From Sphagnum magellanicum (Eukaryota > Streptophyta > Sphagnopsida > Sphagnales > Sphagnaceae), in NCBI GenBank assembly GCA_021904315.1, contig CM038916.1:7529065-7593064 (forward strand): DNA of 64,000 nucleotides, in the 5' to 3' direction. Under the pieces are notes generated by a model, which was not told where the DNA came from, ran no database searches, and worked only from the letters and a program-made list of their open reading frames with translations. A program made the position numbers and the translations under genes. Positions 49,629-61,252 of the stretch are shown one piece after another. How positions within the stretch are numbered: position 1 is the first letter of the stretch; every line of letters begins with the position of its first letter.

Positions 49629-52553
49629 GCCTTCAGTGCTTGCAAAAGTTTTGTAACCCCATATTCTTTATGAAGTTGGATCTGTGAAATTCATGACCAG
49701 CAAGAAGAAGAGGTAATCCTCACATACCCTCTAGAGACTTCACATATAAAGTCTTTGACTGTCTACACAAACCCAAAGCACAGCTGACTAATATTTGAAC
49801 TGACATTGGTCTGGCCATTCCCTTCACTAGCTTGCTGCTGCTCAAAGGAAGCAATTGGTTACCACATCATCTAGCTTCTATTGCTTCTAATTCCAACCAT
49901 CTCTGGATCCATGAGTCTTTTGGGTTGCTGAACGGAGCACTAATTTCTCAGTTTCAATAGGCTTTTATTGTTGACATGCGAGACTACATGCTGTTGTAGT
50001 ACTCCTGGAAATATGTGGCCAACAGGTGTCATATAACACGAGGAACAAGTTTTGCTAGAATCCATGTTCAGAAAGATAATCCACAAGGTTGCTTTGAGCT
50101 TTTATGGGGTACCTTCTGGTGAGTGAGCCCTTTTTTCGCTACTTCTGCAGCAATTTGGATGGATATGTGGGACCATTGCAGTTTCCATTTGGTGCCATGC
50201 GGTTTGAGGAAAGTTCACCAGGTGTTACTCTGCACTCAGAGTTCATTTTTTGGGAACTTCATGGAACATTTCCTATTTCAACTGTTGCTGAGTTGAACTT
50301 GCCGTAAGGGGCAGAGCCTTTAGATGATGAGTTGATTGTTAATTTTTGAAAGGACTTTTGATTGGTACTGACAGACTCAGGTTTAGAACATGGAATGAAT
50401 GGAAGCATGAAACATAAGGAATAAGAGCAAAGCAAAAAACTAAAGCACAGGTAAATGATAAACATTTCCCATTTTCAAAGGGTAAGGTTAAATATTTCGT
50501 CATTTGTTTTATATTTGCCACGTTGGTATAGGTGGGTAAATGTAATGTAAGATGAACTATTTGTACAATTTGTGACACATTGCCAAGTGGAGAAAGACAA
50601 TTAATAGTGCAATTGGCATTACAAGACATGAAGACATGAAGTTTCTAACATCCTAAAAAAATCAACTAACAAAAGGTTAGAATCATAGTGAAGTAGACAC
50701 AAAAAGTGAGTGTCTCTAGCTTTACCATGTATCATGCATTTACAATAAAACAAGTAGCATAAAAATTAATGGAAATACAATTGAAAGCATTCTTGCACCT
50801 CTATTATTATTATAAAAATTTACCTCCAAAAAGCTAGGAGCAAACAAATTTTTTAAGTGAATAAAAAATTTCATTGTTTGCTAGGTGATAAATTCATAAA
50901 TGAAAATATTTTTGGTCTACTTTCAAAACTTATTTGCTTCTTTATTTTTGGGGATATGAATATTATTATATTCTTGAGGTGTGATTATAATAAAAAGTAG
51001 AAAATTTATTTGTGAAAACTCACTTATCACATATTTCACACAAGTCCTTCATTGCAAAAAATAAACTTCAAACCTACTTGCATTTCAAATGAGTATACCA
51101 AAAAAAATTGAAACAATTTAAAAGTTGAAAATTAATGCAAAATAATGAATAACTATGTTTTTTATCATGTAATTAAAAACATTCAATGTAAAATAGTTTT
51201 TTTGGGGGGTTTTATTGCTATTTTAAATCTATTTTCATTCAACATTGATAAGGTAACAAGTACAATTTACTATGCTTATGCTCAAAAATAAAATGAAACC
51301 AATCAAAAACTTTTTAAATGCATTCAAAACATTCATATAATGGCAAATGGGAGTAAAATCTGAAGGGGTTCCAAGAGCATGTGATAAGAATCTTATTCAA
51401 GATAATTGGTATAATGAGAAAAAATGAAATGCCAAAAGAAAACATATTGAATAATTAATCACCATAACTCTAACAAATGCATCATACCATGTGCATGGCA
51501 AAATATGAAAATATGTTATATAATGATTTTGTCATATACTTTTCTTCTTTTTTTCAAAACAATTACCCTCCTCCCATAAGGGCAAACCTCAAATATGTAC
51601 TAGATGGGTAGAATAAAGATGATATGTTCAAAATATTTACAAGCTAATTATTTATTAGGTTAGGTATTAAAAAAGGGTGGCAAAAAAACTTGCCAACCAA
51701 GAAAGGTATATATTCACCTTTCATATTGATACACACAAGTATGTAAAGATAAAAAATTTACTCACCCAACATTAGTTTAAACATTATATTCCATTCTCTT
51801 GAATAAATGGAAACTGATGTGATTTGTTAAAGTGTTTTTTATGTGATAAGTTTCATTTTACTTATATGTTAGTTGTGTGTGTGCATTGTTGTCTTAGAAA
51901 AGGGTAGTTATTTTTTATTGGGCTCCATTATGAAATTGCTAGGACATCAACTCCTCAAGGTTGTTTCAAATGGTGGAAAGATTACATTGTTATAGCTATT
52001 TAATGCACTAGTAAAGTGCTCCAAGAAATTTCCCTTTGTGTTTGGACGCACCTCCCCAAGCAAAAGATGTTTTTGTGACTCAAAAAATGTTGTTAATCAC
52101 ATGTATACCTTCCACCATTCAAAAAAATAATGATGTTGTGCTTCACATTAAGAATGCCTACTCGTGCAGGCCCTTTTTAATTTTTGGACCTACACCTTCA
52201 CTCTATGGCCCTTAAGGCTACTACCTTTAAATTAAAGAAGGCCTTAAGGAACAAGCCTTCCCTTATACAAATGCACCTAACACAAATGCAAGTCTAGAAT
52301 ATATGAAAAAGATCCATTTTCATTTTCTTAAATTGATTTCATATTCCATTCATCCATCATTGTGGGAACAATGTTTTATTAACTATCATATGAGTCTTAC
52401 AATTTGTGCATGTGGCAGATTTTATCAATAAAATTAGTTACCCTTCTATGGTGGTGGTTACAAAATTGACATTGTAAAAGCTAAACACACATCATACATT
52501 GTTTCCACTTGGCATGACGAACCTCAACTAGTTGAATTGGGGAATGATGTACA
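49629..52553. other. 3' flank of the NUMOD3 gene and AT-rich intergenic DNA
   Basis: The first ~700 bases resemble a 3' UTR in composition. A short frame at 50104-50307 (67 codons) is protein-like but has no recognised domain. From 50.6 kb on the DNA is AT-rich and empty up to the CACTA element. Confidence 0.5.
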
Positions 52554-52559
52554 CACTAC

Positions 52560-53110
52560 AACAACAGGGGGCTATTTTGCGATCCACATATCATCGCAAA
52601 CAACAAAGAAAGAAGTTTTCGAAAGCCCGCCTTTGCGAACCATAATTCCTCGCAAACTCTTAAGCTTTTGTGATACCATAACATTCGCATCCGTACAATC
52701 GCAAGTCCTTCACAACTCCCGAACTTGATACAATCGCAAAACTTTTCCAATTATAACTGTTTCTTTATACTATTTGCGATTAACATTACATCGGAAACTA
52801 TTTGCAATAAACCCATCACCGCAACGACCTAGCGAATTGACTCAAAAATCTATCGATTTCCGATATAAAATCTATCGCAAACCTTTAGCGGCATTTTGAG
52901 AATCCCAACAAGTTTGTGTTAGATCTTATATCGGAAACCGATAGGCTTTTAATATTTAACACAAACTTTTTGGGATTTTCAGAATGCCACTAAAAGTTTA
53001 CGAAATCATAGATTTCGCAAACCTGTTTTGGAATGATTTTACCTGTAAGAGTGTAACGATGTCTGTGACATGGTATTATTGGTTTTTTGGCTTTTGCATT
53101 GTTGCGAAGA
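52560..53110. repeat. Left subterminal repeat region of the CACTA element
   Basis: About nine TTGCGA/TCGCAA hexamers in both orientations, plus variants such as AGCGAA and CCGCAA, occur within 550 bases. In En/Spm, subterminal short repeats are the binding sites of TNPA. A matching set is at 60760-61240. Confidence 0.8.
52850..53016. repeat. Interleaved inverted repeats near the left end
   Basis: Pair A: 52850-52868 with 52926-52944 (18 of 19 bases). Pair B: 52890-52921 with 52957-52988 (29 of 32), extending with a small indel outward to 52867 and 53016. Each pair's arm lies inside the other's loop, so the two cannot fold independently. Confidence 0.85.
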
Positions 53111-53293
53111 ATTATGACTTGCAAATGGTTTTGAGATCCATTGTGTATCACAAGAGCATGGCACTGTATTCTTATTTTGGAAGCAGGGTTTATATTCATT
53201 TGGAGTCACTTTGGGCTGCAAAAAAAAATATCTATATCAAAATTTACAATGTAAAAGGGTTTGCAACCCTTGGGTATCTAACACACTAGCTGT

Positions 53294-55069
53294 CTATCTA
53301 GACTTCCTTCCCCTCTTGGATTTCTTCCTTGAATCTTTCTTCCTAGTGTTCTCTGGTGGAGGGGGAGGCTGCTCATCCTCCTCCCTCTCTTCATCGTCCC
53401 CCTGCCCCTCATCCTTGTCCTCGTCCTCCTCCCTATCCTCTTTATCTTTGCCCCCTGCAGAACCTTCATTTTGACTAACAAATGAACTGGGTCCACTGCT
53501 AGTGGTAGCACTGGGAGCAGTGCTACCTGCTCTCTCCTTCTCATCACTGCTGCCCTGGGAGCTCTCACTCTCACCCTCAGATGCCTACATTTCAACATGC
53601 AAAGCTTAGTCAACACCATAAATGAAAATCTTGATTCAAATGAAAACAATCTCAACACAAACATAAATTGAATCCCAACCAAACCCACTCACCAATAATG
53701 CATCAACATGTTCAAAAAGATGTTCCTTGCCATGCTCCTAGCCCATATTCATTTTTGCAGCTGTAATCTTCCTCTTGTACCTCTTGTACTGTCCCCATAA
53801 TACAACAGGTAAAAAAAACGCATAAAGAATCTATTCAAGTCTCCGACCACTTTTGCGAAACGCAGACCTTCGCATACTGAAACTTGCGAAGCAGTTTGCG
53901 AAACAAATCCCATCGTATCTACTATCGCAACCCAAAACGCCAAAATGCCATATACCTATCTTTGTGATGCAATTCGCATTGCAAAGGTATCGCAAATAGT
54001 CCTATTTGACTCAACAGAAACTCACAAGCATGTGAATCTTTGCAGGAAAGAAATGGAGGAGAGGGAGGGTACTTACAAATGCTGCTTTGAGGCCGGGAAT
54101 GCCACCTTGCCCTAGCCTATGGGTGGTGTTTGGAACCAGTTCCACTCGCTCTGCTGCCTTGAGGAACTTCAATGGTGGATCACCAACCTCGTCCACCACT
54201 GATTGGCATTCAGTAAGCTTCAGCTCCAGTGTCTTCAGGTCACGGTCAGACCTCCCAAACTCTCTTGCCTTCTTGGCCTTGGCTAACTGCTATGTGATCT
54301 CCTTCAGCTGCCTTGCTGCTTTCAGCTGCACCTCAGACTGGTAGAAGGCATTCCAGATGTCTTCTGAGAACTGAAGCGGCCTCTCCAAGTTCCTATACAC
54401 ATTCAGGTCTCTCAGGTGAGCACGAATCTTCATCCTGTCATGGTATCTTGCTTGAAACATTGAATTGGAGATCTTGTCTGCAATCCACTGTGAATCAAAC
54501 TCTCCTCCATTTCGAAATGTTCCCTTGACCTAATTTATCACTCTCTTCTGCTCTGCCTTTGAGAGAGTGCCCCACTCAACTCCTCGTGCAAAGTTGGTGG
54601 AGACAATGTGCTTAATGGTGCTCTTGGCCCCAGTGTATGCCAGCTCGGTTGGAATTCCCTCCTCTGCCAATGTTATCAGAGGGAGCTTCTTCCTCTCCTC
54701 CTCCTTCTTCTTCAGGTCGAGCTTCTCCTTTCTGATGGCATCCCTCTCATCCTTCCTCCTTTTCTTCTCGAGAGTTCTAGGTGAGAGAACTCATGTTGTT
54801 GCTCTCTCACCTCTCTTTCTCTTCTTCTCTGCTGCCTTGGTTTCTGCAGCCTTCCTTGCCTCCTCATCTCTTTGTGCTTCCCTAGCAGTCAACCCTGCTT
54901 GCAATGTTTGACCTAAGATGGCTGTCAAGGATGCCAACCCTTCAGGTGTCCTAGTATCGGTTATAGAGAGCTTTGAAGCTCTCAAGTGATCAGCAACCAT
55001 CTTCCTCAACCTTTCTTCATTGTTGTCACCTCCTCCAGACCCAGAACCCCCTCCACCAGTCCCAACCAT
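53294..55069 (-). pseudogene. TNPA-like CACTA protein, broken by four stops
   Basis: Exons in transcript order are 55069-54077, 53788-53693 and 53584-53294, with GT..AG borders and phase-0 joins (459 residues). An in-frame ATG at 55183 would add 38 basic residues. The N-terminus is Gly-rich. A Lys/Glu/Arg-rich coiled coil runs at about residues 70-125. A block with VEWGTLSKAEQKRVIN and FDSQWIADKISNSMFQARYH resembles TNPA / Transposase_24-type subterminal-repeat binding proteins. The C-terminus is Asp/Glu-rich and ends in a basic tail. Stops interrupt the frame at 54791-54793 (TGA), 54530-54532, 54290-54292 and 53738-53740 (TAG); there are no frameshifts. It is transcribed away from the SET and transposase genes, which is unlike En/Spm, where one transcript yields both products. 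The TNPA assignment is by position and general resemblance. Confidence 0.55.
53840..54000. repeat. Internal cluster of the TTGCGA motif in a TNPA-like intron
   Basis: Five or more TTGCGA/TCGCAA hexamers with CTTCGCATA-type variants lie between exons 1 and 2 of the TNPA-like gene. This is a third cluster of the motif that fills the ends. Confidence 0.7.
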
Positions 55070-55189
55070 TGCAATCCGCAACCTCCTCTCTGCCCAAGCT
55101 TTCCTTCGACAATTCTCGAGCAATGCCGAGAATGAATTCAAATTCCGACGTCGTTTCATTCTAGACCCCCAGAAAGATTTCATTACACC

Positions 55190-55721
55190 TTCAAGGAATT
55201 TCGTTCCTTAAGGACTTTCGGCAATTCAAGGCTTGCGATGTAACCCACATCAGAACTTGCGATAAGCTATTTATCGCAAAGGTCGTGCAATGTTGTTAGT
55301 TTCACAAAGTTAGAGGGTTGCGAAGTCGGGGGCTTCGCTAATGTAGGAGGAAGTTAAAGGGTTTAGGGCTTTGGTTTAAGTAACGTATGCAGGTGCGAAG
55401 AGGGATGTGATGGTGGGGGGTTCACAAGGGGTTCGCAAAGTTTTAATTTATTCTGGCTTTAACATTCTGTTTTTTTTTTTGCATATGCCAAAGGGTTTTT
55501 ACAGTATTTCCCCCTATTTCGAAATTGGTGTTGGCATTATTTGAGCAACCAGTCCTACAGGCATAGTTGAGCCCACATTGGATGCAGGTATGCATTTCTT
55601 TTTGGTTTAGGTTGTCTCAATTTATGAGTAGTCAAGGGTTTATATTGTTGTATCACATGATTTTTGAAAGTCTAATCTGGTCTTTGCCTTACACTTGTGC
55701 CGTATTAATGTGATAGATGAT
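55190..55721. promoter_or_regulatory. Divergent internal promoter of the CACTA element
   Basis: This segment separates the starts of the TNPA-like gene (minus) and the SET gene (plus). It contains the end-type motif several times (CTTGCGATG near 55234, CTTGCGATAAG, TATCGCAAAGG, GTTGCGAAG, GTTCGCAAAG near 55440). The shared motif suggests that the same protein binds the ends and this promoter, as En/Spm TNPA does at its promoter-proximal repeats. No TATA box is certain. Confidence 0.5.
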
Positions 55722-56870
55722 ATGTCTTCCTCCTCCGTTGTCTCCACTAGTGACTCATCCTCCTCAAATGAAGGCACATTAGTTCATACACAGGTAGAGG
55801 TGTCTCATTCTCCTCGTGGTCCACCTCGGCAGCTTTGCCAATGCACCAAGTGTGTTGGTCAAATTTCACAAAAGTCATATGTTTGTGCTCAACACATTCA
55901 ACGATTTGGGCGTCATCGTGGTCTTACCCAAGGAGCTTCTTCATCTCATGTGGTAAGTGTCATTTTACCATTGTCATTTTTTCCTTTTTGATACATGTTA
56001 TTTTTCATGAAATCCTCTTTGAAACTATTTTCACTTCCATGGTTTGTTGTGGTTTTTTGAATGTAATAGGGTTCCCGTATGAAACCACCACCCTATGTTC
56101 TATCACAAGGGGTTTTAGCTGCCATAGGAAATGCACTTTCGCAGGCATTTGCTGTAGGGATTGGTACCTCTCATGAGGCCAATAAGCCACATCATGAGGC
56201 AAGGCCACGTGTGCCTTCCATTAGACAGCGATCCAAAGCACAACGTCCAAGTGAGGGTCATGTTAGGACTATTGTTGAGGGCAGATGGGGTATGTGTGAG
56301 TTCATTGGCAAATGTGCTAATATTATCCAATCATGGAACCCTGCAGTTCTTGGGTTGCTTGATAGTTTGCCCTATGATGAGGAGGTTGTGGTTTGGGGTA
56401 GACGATGGATTGTTAAGACCTCTACACTTGGAGAGAGGCATGGCTATGGAGCATATGCTTGTGAGGACATCATTGTAGAGGATTCAACTAGTTGTCGTAA
56501 AGAGGGTCCTACTTTGTTCCCTTATGGTGGGCCTATCTATAAGAGAAGACATTGGAACAGGATCCTCACACAACATCTTGAGTGGAAGACCTTTGCTCTT
56601 GAGATGGACACCTTTGCCGGTAGCACTAGGAGGCATAGTGATAGGAAGGTGATAGATGGAGACCCCATACGTTCTGGAAACATTGTTGGTTTCATCAACA
56701 ATACGGTGGGGACTCATCCTAAGCGTAGGGCTAATTGTGAGTGGGTTTTTGTTGAGGGACCTCCTCCAGCACCATATGGCCAAACTTATCATGAAGACCA
56801 TTGCCTGGTTATAGCTACTAGGACCATCAGATCAGGAGATGAGTTGTTTACACACTATGAATGGAGTTAG
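55722..56870 (+). CDS. SET-domain protein carried by the CACTA element
   Basis: Two exons, 55722-55952 and 56070-56870, join in phase 0 at GT..AG borders to give 343 intact residues. Residues 1-35 are Ser-rich. Residues 39-65 hold a Cys/His cluster (CQCTKC, then C55, H58 and H65), a possible zinc knuckle of the kind seen at the start of some TNP2 proteins. Residues about 190-342 form a SET-type domain, the fold of protein lysine methyltransferases: GYGAYACEDI (202-211) is the GxG SAM motif, PYGGP follows, GNIVGFINN (280-288) and RANCEW (297-302) stand where the NHxxxPN-like core lies, and IATRTIRSGDELFTHYEW ends with the catalytic-type Tyr340. The usual His after Asn is Asn here (INN). I see no pre-SET or post-SET cysteines. 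It lies 0.17 kb before the transposase, same strand. Histone methylation is inferred; RNA or protein targets are unknown. Confidence 0.75.
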
Positions 56871-57037
56871 GATTCCACCATTTCTGAACTATGTACTTTG
56901 TTTAAGACATAACATACCATATCTATATACATGCATTTTGGCATTTTTTATTTATAATGTAATATGCAACTATGCTTGGTATATAGTTAAGATCTTCTGG
57001 ATTTGGTATTGCATAGAATATTCGGCCTTCTGAAGAC

Positions 57038-60000
57038 ATGCTGCCACGGAGGTTGAGAGCAACATATTGGGAAATGGGCATGCCACACAAATCAGACTCT
57101 TCATCAACTCATTCTTCATCAAATGACTTGTCTGCTCATGATGAAGGTGTCTCTCAACCAGTTCAGGAAGCACCGCTGCGTGCAAACCAAGAACAAGCGA
57201 TGGATGACTTCATGGTTGACTGGTTTGGACTTGACATAGTTGATGATATGTCTAGCAACCCACATGATGAAGGAACCAATGCAGATGTTCCACATCATCA
57301 ACATATTGCCCAGGGACAAAGGCAGTGGCAAGAGGCGAAGGCACATGCTCAAACACCTATTTTTCAAGGTGCAAGGTTAAGCCGTTTAACAACCATACTA
57401 GGGTTATTAAACATCCAAGCAAAACACAAGGCAAGCAATACTATGTTGTCAGACATTTTCCAGTATTGTCATAGCCTCTTGCTACACGAGGAAAATGTTT
57501 TGCCAGGATCTTGGAAGGAGGCTAAAAAGATCTTATCCTCCATAGGCATGGAGTATCAAATTGTCCATGCATGTGTTAATGACTAGATGCTATTTCATGG
57601 GAACAATGCCCATTTAATGAAGTGCAGTACATGTGAAGAGGCTCGATATGATCCTCACATGCTTACAGAGAAGGTGCCCAAGAAATCAATAAGGTGGTTT
57701 CCCATTATTCCTCGCTTGCTGCACATGTATCAATGTACAGACTTGGCCGAATTAATGGTTTGGCATAAGAAACATCAATCAGAACATGGTGTTATGAGGT
57801 TACTGGTTGACTCTCCTACTCACAAGCATGTGGAGTCAACATGGCAGAGTTTGAACATGACCCTAGGCATGTGAGGTTGGGGTTAGCATCAGATGGTGTT
57901 AGTCAACATTCACTTGGAGGAAAGGGACGACCTACCTCTGTTTGGCCAATTATTGTCATGAATTACAACCTTCCTCCGTGGTTGTCTATGAAAAAAGGAT
58001 TTTTGCTACTTTTTCTTATTATCCAGGGCCAAGTAAGGTGAAAAACCTAGACACCTACTTAGCACTAGTGGTCGATGAACTCAAAACGCTGTGGGATGGA
58101 GTATGGGCATATGATGGGAGGAAGACCACTAGAGGAATACCACGTGTATTCAAGTTGAGGGCAATTTGCATGTGGACAATGCATGATTATCCTGGTAAGA
58201 AATCATGCACATGCCTCTATATTTTTTTTATTATTATGTTTTGTGATTATTTGTTGTTCTAATATTCAGTTCTTCTACAATCAGGGTTTGGTTTTGTAAG
58301 TGGGCTGCAAACTCAAGGCTACAAGGCATGCTCTACATGTGGCCCAAGTTTGGAGGACATGGCTAAATACTCAAGCCATCTTCGCAAAATTGTTTACCTT
58401 GGCCATACAAAGTTTCTTCCACTGGGACATGATATGAAATTAGACCCACTTTTATTTTCATCTTTTGACATGCCTTATGGTGATGAGCGTGATATTCCAG
58501 AAGCTACCACTTTTGCATATTGGAGGGATGTGGCCAATAGAGTTATTGACCCAAATGATTCTATGGTGTTTGAGGGTAGTGGATTGACAAGGTGGGGTAT
58601 ACTCAACAACTTGCCCTACTGGGGTGAGCTGAAAATACGTCATCTCTTGGACCCCATGCACATTGAGGGAAATGTGGGAAAGGCTATCATAAAACAGCTC
58701 TATGGAGAGAAGGACAGTAACTTTAGGGAGGCCTGTGAGGATTTTGAGAGGCATCCCGATGTGTGGATTATTGTTGATCCTAACACAAGTATTGAGCAAC
58801 GACCATCAACTCCATGGACACTTACTACACAAGAAAGAAAAGACTTTTGAAATCGCATAGGAGAGATGCGATTCCCTACAGGTTTGAACTTTGATGGCAA
58901 GGGTTGAATTTAGAAGTACTCTGTTGCTTTTATTTATATTTAAATCTGTATGCCTTATACTGGAAAAAGAGTTTGAAGTATAGAATGTTATCTGTTGGAT
59001 GTTTAGAATACTTTTGTATAATTTTATGGATCCTTGTTGCATGTTATGGAGCTAATCTTCAAAAAGCTTTTGGTAGGGACGATGACCACAAGTGGCCAAG
59101 GTATCTAAAGACACATGACTATCATCGTTTACTGCAGCACATATTGCCTGTGGCAATAATAGGCTTAGCCAGTGCAGAAGTACAAGATGCTCTTTGGTCA
59201 TTGGGATATCTTTTGAGATGGGTATGCTCAAAGGAGTTATTTGTAGAGGAGATTCCAAGAATGAGGGTAATAGTAGCAAAGGTGGTATGCAAGTTGGAAA
59301 AGGCCTTCCCTCCATCATTTTTTGATTGTCAAGTGCATTTACTAGTTCACCTTGTGGATGAGATAGCCATTGTTGGTCCTGTGCATTGTCGGTGGATGTA
59401 TTGGCTTGAAAGATATATGGCAGTATTAAAAGGTTATGTCCGTAACCATGCACGAGTGGAGGGAAGCATGGCAACAGGACACTTGGCAGCAGAGAGCATG
59501 TTTTATTGCACCAACATCTTGGCCACTATAGATCCATCATGTCTGGATGGAGGAAAGAGAAGAGGAGGAAGACCGTTTGATTGGTGCCATCCAAACATGT
59601 ATGTTATTACCTATAGAGTTAATTCAACTGACCACATTCATGTTGAATAATAACAATGTCATGGAAGAGTGGAGGAACTTCTATGAGAATGCCAAAAGTA
59701 TGAGTGGGAGATCAAAGATTTTTCCTACGTTGCATAAGTACATGAAAGAGAAGTTGGCTAAAGTGGATCAATTGTTAGCACAAGGAGAAAGTATATCATG
59801 TTTTCCAGAGATCACACCTGATGTTCGCACCATTGTTCATGGACCACTGAGAGTTGCGACAACACGTTCAGCAATGTGGACACAAGGAAGACATTTCAAG
59901 TATTTATTTTTTCTATTTCATTAGGCATATTAACTCATCTTCACATTCCAGACAAGTTTTTTAGAATGTTCTAGGATGATTTTTATGGGCATGAAGTTTC

Positions 60001-60536
60001 TATTATCATATAAGTTGTTGACTCACAATGCCTAACACAATATTAATTTCAGGATTTCCACTTTGGATGAAAAGAGGGGCCGCACCTTTGACTGTGGAGT
60101 TCAAGGGCAATTCATTCAGGACTCTAGAAGCAGTCGGCATGACAGGAATATTGTTCGAGATATTGTGCCACATTATGGAAAGCTAGAAGAGATCTTGGTG
60201 GTATCTTATGATGCACATTCAAAGTTTGAAAAGTATGTGTTTAAGTGCAAGTGGTTTAAAGTGAACCTTGTTGGTGCAAATTGCACTATAGTTCAGGATG
60301 AGTGTGGACACACACGGTTAAAGACATCTGCCACCAGTTATCAGCCATCTCATTGGCAAACTTCAGAGCCATTTACTTTTCCCAGTCATGTAGAACAATG
60401 TTTTTATTTTCCTTATCCCCCAAACCCAGAGGAGTGGTCACTTGTTGTCACATATGTGCCACGGTCCCATTCTATTCTAGGTGAGAAACCAGAGGTTGTG
60501 CTTACAACCTCTGAGGTGGATGATGACCACGTATAA
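57038..60536 (+). pseudogene. TNP2-type CACTA transposase (TNPD-like), broken
   Basis: This is the catalytic protein of the element. After an acidic N-terminal part, signatures run in family order: SDIFQYCHSLLLHEENVLPG; VHACVND and GNNAHLMKC.TCEEARY (zinc-type); RLGLASDG; NLPPWLSMK; VDELKTLW; ICMWTMHDYPG; STCGPSLEDM; LGHTKFLP; LPYWGELKIRHLLDPMHIEG (TNP2 catalytic region). Then come HDYHRLLQHILPVAI, FPPSFFDCQVHLLVHLVDEI and RWMYWLERYM..KGYVRN (DUF4218) and VFKCKWFKVN..DECGHTRL (DUF4216-like), ending at 60536. Introns at 58195-58284 and 59899-60052 fit GT..AG; a third lies between about 58900 and 59060. Breaks: TAG 57584-57586, one-base losses near 57843 and 58023, TGA 58848-58850 and a frame change near 59600. 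Confidence 0.85.
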
Positions 60537-60759
60537 TGTACTACTCATTATTTTTATGCAAATTGCCATTGAGGCTTGTGGTTCTATATTATTGCACAAT
60601 GTTCATTGTGTTAAAGTTTTTAGTGAATTTCAGCCTTTATAGTTCTGCAAGTAGGCCCTCTGGGAACTTTGTACTACTCTCTTTTGCACTACTGCATGTA
60701 CTACCTCAATGTCACTGAGATTTTATGCAACTTAAAAAAGGCCGTGATAAATCAGATGA

Positions 60760-61240
60760 CATTACGAAACCTTTTGCGAAATTTCCTTCTCCGATAACCC
60801 TTTTACTACTTTGCGAGCTAATGCACATCGCGACTTGTGATACGTCCACCACCGGAAAGTTTTGTAAAAATTTGTGATGAGGTTTGCGATATGTATTCAA
60901 ACGCAAAATGCGATGCATTGAATAACACAAGCTTGCGATTTCTTGTGACTCTCAAAGTGTTTAGCGATACTTTGTGTATTGTAAAATGTGCGATGTTGTG
61001 AATATGATTAAACGTTGCGAAGTGTGGAATATCGCTAGGGTGGACGGAGACTGAGCAGGTCGCAAAGTTTTGTTTGTGGGATATGCCGCAAAAGTGTTGC
61101 GATGATTTAAGGTACATTATAAATTAGCGATGGTTGGTGAACCACAAGGTGCCATGCGTGTCGCATCGCAAATATGGCAGGTTGTTTTTGCTTCGCAAAC
61201 CCTTCCGGTTTTTTGTTTGGCCCTTCGCAAAAAGGCACAA
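60760..61240. repeat. Right subterminal repeat region of the CACTA element
   Basis: At least ten TTGCGA/TCGCAA hexamers and close variants (TAGCGAT, TGCGATG, GTCGCAT) crowd the last 500 bases in both orientations. It mirrors the left end. Confidence 0.8.
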
Positions 61241-61252
61241 TATGTAGTAGTG

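Larger units (their letters stand above)
52554..61252 (+). mobile_element. CACTA (En/Spm-type) DNA transposon, complete ends
   Basis: The element is 8,699 bases long. The left end is CACTACAACAACAGG; the right end, read inward on the minus strand, is CACTACTACATATTG, matching 9 of the first 10 bases. Both ends are flanked by ACA (52551-52553 and 61253-61255), the 3-bp target duplication expected of this superfamily. It carries a TNPA-like gene (minus, 53294-55069), a SET-domain gene (plus, 55722-56870) and a TNP2-type transposase (plus, 57038-60536). Subterminal regions are packed with TTGCGA/TCGCAA motifs. The transposase and TNPA-like genes carry inactivating mutations, so this copy is probably not autonomous, although its ends look usable. 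Confidence 0.93.

Noticed and set aside
56070-57586. A direct in-frame fusion of the SET domain to the transposase
   Set aside because: A TAG ends the SET frame at 56868-56870 immediately after the domain. I found no usable donor just before it, so separate products are more likely, though an alternative splice cannot be excluded.
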